Made by a program: the position numbers and the translations under genes. A model generated the notes under the pieces. The model did no database searches, was not told where the DNA came from, and saw only the letters and a list, made by a program, of their open reading frames with translations. From Dipetalonema caudispina (lineage: Eukaryota; Nematoda; Chromadorea; Rhabditida; Onchocercidae): a stretch of 26,732 nucleotides of DNA. Shown piece after piece: positions 21,398 to 26,732 of the stretch. Location: NCBI GenBank assembly GCA_013365325.1, contig JABVXV010000557.1, positions 1 to 26,732 of the forward strand. The letters run 5' to 3'. Position 1 is the first letter of the stretch. Each line of letters opens with the position of its first letter.

Positions 21398-24300
21398 TTA
21401 TTGCTGCTGTTCTATTGTTATTATCTCTGAATTTCTTGCTAATTTAATAGATCCATATTGTTGTTTTTGTTGTCGTCGTCGTCCTCGTCGCCGTCCAGAA
21501 TAACGACAATACCCGTGCATACTAATCGCCAGTAATGCTGTGAGTGCGGATAAACCCGTCCAAATACTTAACCATAAGCGGGATAAACAATATTGTTTCA
21601 ATGCTGCAAATAATATGTTGATATATTGATAGGCTTTTTAATGGATAGTTATTTGGTAAGATGGAATTTTTACCATAAATTATTTTTGTCTAAAAATTAA
21701 CCTTTAGAAAATTCACTCATAAATATTTGGATTTAATAATTTTCAAAACGAACAATTATTCTTAAGCATGTTAACATGCCGTTCATGATCTACTCGATAA
21801 TTCTCTGAACTACAGTATTCATCTTTCTTATCACCGAAACAGATATCAGCATGGACGTGTTGCTGAAACGATTTGTGCTCTCGTCGTTTTCTGATAACTT
21901 TTATTTCCTGATCGGACAGAAGAGCATTCGTAGGTGATGTTATCAAATCAGGACAAAATGGTGGCTGCAATGATGAGAATATGATTTTGAAATTTTGATG
22001 ATTCTGAAACAGATGATCATTTAAGCAAAATGATGCGATGCTTTTTTTAATGATAATTCTACATTAATTTTGATTGCATGGAAATTAAACTGTCCAAAAA
22101 CATTATCGCATTTATGTTCATACTATCAAAAAGCCGTTAAAAATTTTGATAACAAGTTAAAATGACCCACAGATGGTATACTATCACAACTGGTTAGACC
22201 AGATATGGTATCCGGAATATCGGTGCATATTTCTATGGAACATTTGATACTCAGTTGATTAATATCCGGTACTTTAAATGCATGCCAATGAACTTGAGCT
22301 ATATCATGATAAGTGTCGTAATGTGGATGACTGAAGATATTGATATCTGTTGAACAACTGAAACATATGATGTTACAGGATAATAATGATAAGTGCAAAT
22401 TTTGCATTATTTATATAAAACAGCTAAATCATTCATAAGGTAAAAAAAAAAAAAAGAAAAAAGAGAGAGATGATAATAGTATTATCGAAAAAATATAGTA
22501 TTACTAATCGTTTCACTTTTTCTTTTTCAACTTTTCTCAATAATACGAAATTTATTTTTTACTATTCGAAAAAAAAAAGCTTGATTATGCAAATATACCC
22601 TCGTTCATCGATCACCGTATACTCCTCATCACTAACCGTATCCCGTACTGTACAGTTTCGTACATGAAATCCATAAGCATCTGGAACATTTTATATGAAA
22701 TCGAATTTTACTAAAATTTTATAAGTCTCATCGATGATATGAGAGATTTATCAGAATCATTTGATAAACATATTTTTAAGAAGTGATACGTATTTTTTTA
22801 CACCTATACCAGATGGAAATCTTCAAATTAATTTCATCACATATAGGTTAAATGTGAACATCGAGATTAGCAAATAAATTTGCATGAAATTTATTTGAAA
22901 TTTTAAGAGAAAAGCCCGGATTAATGCTAACTGGAATTTTTAGCAAACAGAAAAAAAGCAAAATTTTTTTTTTGTTTCCTTTTTAAATATGCTTAAAATT
23001 AATTCCTGGAATGTTTGAAAAACTAAATGAGATTAAATTGCTTTGAATCATAAAAAAGTTTTCGGAAGAAGCTAAAAAAAAAAAATATAAAATCTTATTT
23101 TTTTCCTGAAAGTATTGTGAATCCCAATCGATTACAACGATAAAAAATCTTATATCACTTAAATTCCTAAAATTCTTTTTTTGGATATGTCGAAATTTGA
23201 AGTAAACATGAAAGAATAGAGTCGTACAACAATGCTTGAAGAAATCGATGTCAATTTTCGAAAAGTATATAGTACTCGAAAATGAAAATAAATTTATCAA
23301 ATTACTTCTCGAGTCATCAAAAAAAAACACAACGCTCAAAGAAAAATTATCGATTGCTTCAATGATACGGTGAATATTCAATATATTATTAAGTTATTTA
23401 AAATGTTTTGGGTCCATATTCTAAAATTATGTAAGAACATATTTCATAACCTGATTCGGGTAATAAATTCCACTCGATCCTCATCGGTTGTCCAAGGTTA
23501 ACAACTTCTATTTCAGAACCATCATCACCATGTCCATGTTCTTCTTCGGTAACTATTCGCATCCTGCATTCCGGAACTTGCGCCTTATGCTCCAGTTTCA
23601 TCGGTATTAAACGTAATCTGTATCAAGAAAAAAGACTACTCAAAATACTACCATTTATTTTGGATTAACAAAAATGACAAGTCGATGAATAATTGGCTAA
23701 AAGTGTTTTATAAAAAATATGGATAAAAGCCCAAACCAAAATTAGACTAATATTTGTTCCCTTAGTTACAAAATCTCCGTTTCGAAATTCGATTTTAATG
23801 TGTTTCCGAAAAAAGAAAAAAAAAAGGCTTCCACTGATAACTGTCAAACAAACCATTGCATCTAACATTGCCTGAGACTTCTTTCATCAAACTTCTTGTA
23901 AAAATTGAAAAAATTTGACCACTTACTCTTCCAATGCTTCTTCAATACGTTTCGGTATCACCTGTTTCTGATACTGTATTTTTTGATGGATACATTGGGT
24001 TAAAAATGATTGCATTGTACTCGTGTTATCTTTTTGTTGAAAAATAACAATAATTTGTATGTGATATTGGGTTTCTGGTCGTTGCTGTTCTGGAAATTAT
24101 TTCATCCTTTTCGTTAAGTAAAAATTTTAAAGTATTCGATGAAATATTGGGTAATTCTGATAAATGATTATATTATATATTAAATACTTGGTCCTATTGT
24201 AACTTCTTAGAATTGTTCATTCAAAAATATAGTAACAGTCTATCAAATCGTGACAATTGTTAGCAATTTAGAAATTATCAAAAAATACTGCTGCTTTTCT

Positions 24301-26732
24301 AATTCTTTTTGAAAATTTTGAAACTTTTCGAATATTTAACTATTGAAATGAGATAAGTTGTGATGAATTTTATGACTGCACTAAAATTACCGTTGTTTCG
24401 CATGCCGCATGCGGAATATGGCATCGTTACTCTGATTAAAGTTGCTTCATGAAACGTGAAATAACACCTAAAACAAATGGAATTTGTTTGAATAAAATTA
24501 TGGAAAAACGTTAATTTCTTTAAAATCAAATTTGAAATTGTAAAATTTTAAAAATCAAATTCTATTACTAACTGAATTCAGTCGGGCATCGATATTTTAA
24601 TAACATTTCATAATGATAGGCGTTAATTTAATTTTACGCACTAAATATGTCCGAGTTCGAATTAATTTTAATTTAATTGTGCGGTCCACAAAGCAATAAA
24701 TTATACGAATAAACAAACTCAGGAGCAAGTTTTCGATCACGAGAGAAAATCTGTCCGGTAAATGGAAATAGTGTATTGATTTCGAATTGTACACCATCTT
24801 CCTTGCAAATTAGACGAGCTTTGCCTGACATTGAAATAACAAAAATTGAAATTTTTAAATTAGCCAGAAACTAAGAAATTGAATAAAAAATTTGATTACT
24901 TATGATATTATGTTAAACATTTCTGATATGCCAACTTAGAGGTATAAAAAGATAGTTAATAAATAACAAAATTATATAAAGCTTCATGTTTAAAAAATAC
25001 TTTAATCTATAAAATGACATACATTAGTGTAGATAATTTGTAAAAACAAAAAAAAAAAAAAAAAAAAGTATATAAGATATTATATTCACCACGTAAACGG
25101 TTAAGAACAATCCCGGTAGATGTCGTTGTATTGGTATGCAATGATAATGGGGTTGTTTCGGTTACATTGAATGATGATAATTCATGGGTGGTATAACTAA
25201 AAATATCTTTTAAAATAATTTTTTATAAATGCTTATAGTTTGTAATAAAAAGTCATAAATAATATGCATTGATAAATAATTAAGCAAAAAAAAAAAAAAA
25301 GAAGAAGCTAAAAAAGTAAATAGCAATAAGTAAATGGTGAAGATAGCCTGTAAATGATATAAAATAAAAATTTTTACGTTGATGATATTTGTGATGGTTG
25401 AAAAATTATGGTACTATTCATATTGATATCTTCCTTCTTTGTTTCTATTTCAGTATTAGGAACAATTGTTGTTTGAAGAAATGGTATCATAAGATTCATA
25501 TTAGATAATGATGGTTTCATAGTATAATTGGTGGTTGATATCTGATCTTCGGTTAGTTCCAAATGTATAGTTGTCATTGTTTCATAACTTTCAGGAATGA
25601 TTTCAACTGTGGTATTTTGTGCTTGTTCCAATGATATTTCATTAATTGTAGTATTTTTAGTTGAAACATTTCTATTCTCGTTTGATATTTGCATGGAACA
25701 TGGGGAAACAATAGACGTTGCTGTAGTAGTGATAGTAGTATCTGTTGTTGTGATTTCAGATGCTGTACCGTATGTGAATTCTATATTCGTTGCATAATTT
25801 GTTAAATCGTTTTCCGTACGTACAGTTGTCGCTGAAATAAATTGCGATTATTCATTAATGTTCCTAACAGTTAGTAATTTCACCAAAAAATTTGAATTTA
25901 ATTGATAAGTAAATTGTTATAGGGATTCAAAACCAATGCAATAAACAATATCGAATGGTACTGGGTATTAAAGTAACTGGGGAATCGAATTTCAATTGAG
26001 TTCTGTCATGATTCATCTAAAGTGAAAATCCTGTAAGATTTTCTTGATATCAGATCTACCCGTCATTTGGATTCCTTTTATTATTTGGAGTACTTAAAAT
26101 TAGGTATAGGAAGATATCGTCTAATCCTGAATTTGATAGGTAAAGGTTTCGGATTTCTTGTATTTGAAGGATGCAAAAAACTTACCGATGTTATTACAAT
26201 CAATTGAAGTTCCCGGATTTTGCTCCATGGTATTAGGGAATTGCTTTTGTTCATCAATATAATCAATCACAGGCATTACTGCTGGAGGTCCTGGACCGAG
26301 ATCTTTCACTGAAAATACATTTATAATTGGTTCTAATTTATGTGATTATCTAAGAGAGAGGGAGAGAGAGGGAGAGGGAGAAAGAGAGAAATAAACTATG
26401 AATTCTAAGGGACAAAAAGCAGTAATGAGTTTGGATTTAATAGTTTCAACCATATAATACTCTACAAAAATTTACCATTTAGATTGTCAATCATTTCATT
26501 CAACGCTACAGCGTATCAGAAATGAGGAATGACGACATCAATACATAAATCAAATACATATCTTTTATAAGTAATTACTTACTTATAAGAAAATGACTTA
26601 TCACAATGATCCAATTATTTCCTTATTTATAATAATAGGATATCAGCATACCGGATAGCTGTGATTCATAATTAATTGTGGTAAGTTGAAGAGATGGATA
26701 TGTATCAATATTGTCGCTCTTAGAATTGATCA
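21398..26732 (-). CDS. ZP-domain (cuticlin-type) single-pass membrane protein with Thr-rich mucin-like stalk; N-terminus outside window
   Basis: Minus-strand exons in coding order: 26732-26652 (cut by the window edge), 26308-26186, 25831-25378, 25196-25090, 24824-24707, 24467-24391, 24089-23927, 23617-23451, 22680-22599, 22357-22171, 21964-21754 and 21603-21398. They join in frame for 657 residues plus stop. ZP-domain proteins polymerise in apical extracellular matrices; in nematodes they build cuticle and shape epithelia and sensory dendrites. Residues about 70-250 are very rich in Thr, Ser and Asn, a likely O-glycosylated stalk. The ZP-N half has four Cys (LICKEDG, SCYF, SACGM, TQCIH). The ZP-C half shows VPECRMRIV, LGQPMRIEW, YGFHVRNCTV, DERGC and IKCSIEIC. 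Next come a dibasic cleavage site, VIRKRREH, a membrane segment near the end (LWLSIWTGLSALTALLAIS) and an Arg-rich cytoplasmic tail. The join from 21754 to 21603 is uncertain: the donor (T|GTTCGT) is weak and others in the same phase exist. Introns 26651-26309, 26185-25832, 23926-23618 and 23450-22681 show no further exons. Which family member it is cannot be said. Confidence 0.85.
26352..26392. repeat. (GA)n-rich microsatellite
   Basis: A purine run of GA and GGA units on the plus strand (AGAGAGAGGGAGAG and similar) within the first visible intron of the ZP gene. On the coding strand it is a CT tract. It is not close enough to the 26308 acceptor to serve as its polypyrimidine tract, and no function is suggested. 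Confidence 0.9.

Noticed and set aside
22983..23381. 132-codon open frame on the minus strand
   Set aside because: It is Phe- and Ile-rich low-complexity sequence inside the 770-base ZP intron, resembles no family, and the flanking exons already join in frame.
1..26732. CRISPR arrays, tRNA or rRNA genes, transposase or reverse-transcriptase genes
   Set aside because: None was seen on either strand; the only repeats are microsatellites and the small duplications listed.

Overview
The window is strongly A+T-rich nuclear DNA from an animal, most likely a nematode. Its many introns of about 70 to 770 bases have GTAAGT-like donors and TTTTCAG/TTTTTAG acceptors, A and T homopolymers are frequent, and possible spliced-leader acceptors sit 1 to 3 bases before start codons. 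Gene content also fits: a ciliary transition-zone gene and a cuticlin-type ZP-domain gene. The base composition and intron sizes would suit a filarial or related spirurid worm, but the species is not readable from the sequence.

Layout. (1) 170-5801, plus strand: the last 15 exons of a CC2D2A (MKS-6-like) gene, whose 5' end lies outside the window. The joined exons stay in frame for 867 codons through a C2 domain and the C-terminal transglutaminase-like domain to the stop. (2) 5802-8231: gene-free, simple AT-rich sequence. (3) 8236-19773, plus strand: three tandem genes for Oxa1/YidC/Alb3-family mitochondrial inner-membrane insertases, called here OXA1-A, -B and -C. Each has eight exons. The first six introns sit at equivalent places with identical phases, so the three arose by tandem duplication, yet the proteins are now very different. 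B looks like the orthodox OXA1L. A lacks about 30 residues of the matrix hairpin between membrane segments 1 and 2. C has a changed first membrane segment. Their N-terminal presequences and C-terminal tails are unrelated by eye. (4) 19774-21397: intergenic, with tandem poly(A) signals and a perfect 12-bp hairpin just behind OXA1-C. (5) 21398-26732, minus strand: 12 exons of a ZP-domain membrane protein with a Thr-rich mucin-like stalk, an RKRR cleavage site, a membrane anchor and a short basic tail. Its 5' end runs off the window.

How they work together. The three OXA1 genes would all act in the mitochondrial inner membrane, inserting proteins from the matrix side. CC2D2A acts at the ciliary transition zone and the ZP protein at the apical or cuticular surface. 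There is no sign that the three groups form one pathway. The OXA1 array is the outstanding feature: a usually single-copy essential insertase expanded into three diverged, intact-looking genes.

All exon boundaries were read by eye from splice consensus, frame continuity and comparison among the three OXA1 copies. The least certain are the 3' end of OXA1-B and the second-to-last junction of the ZP gene.
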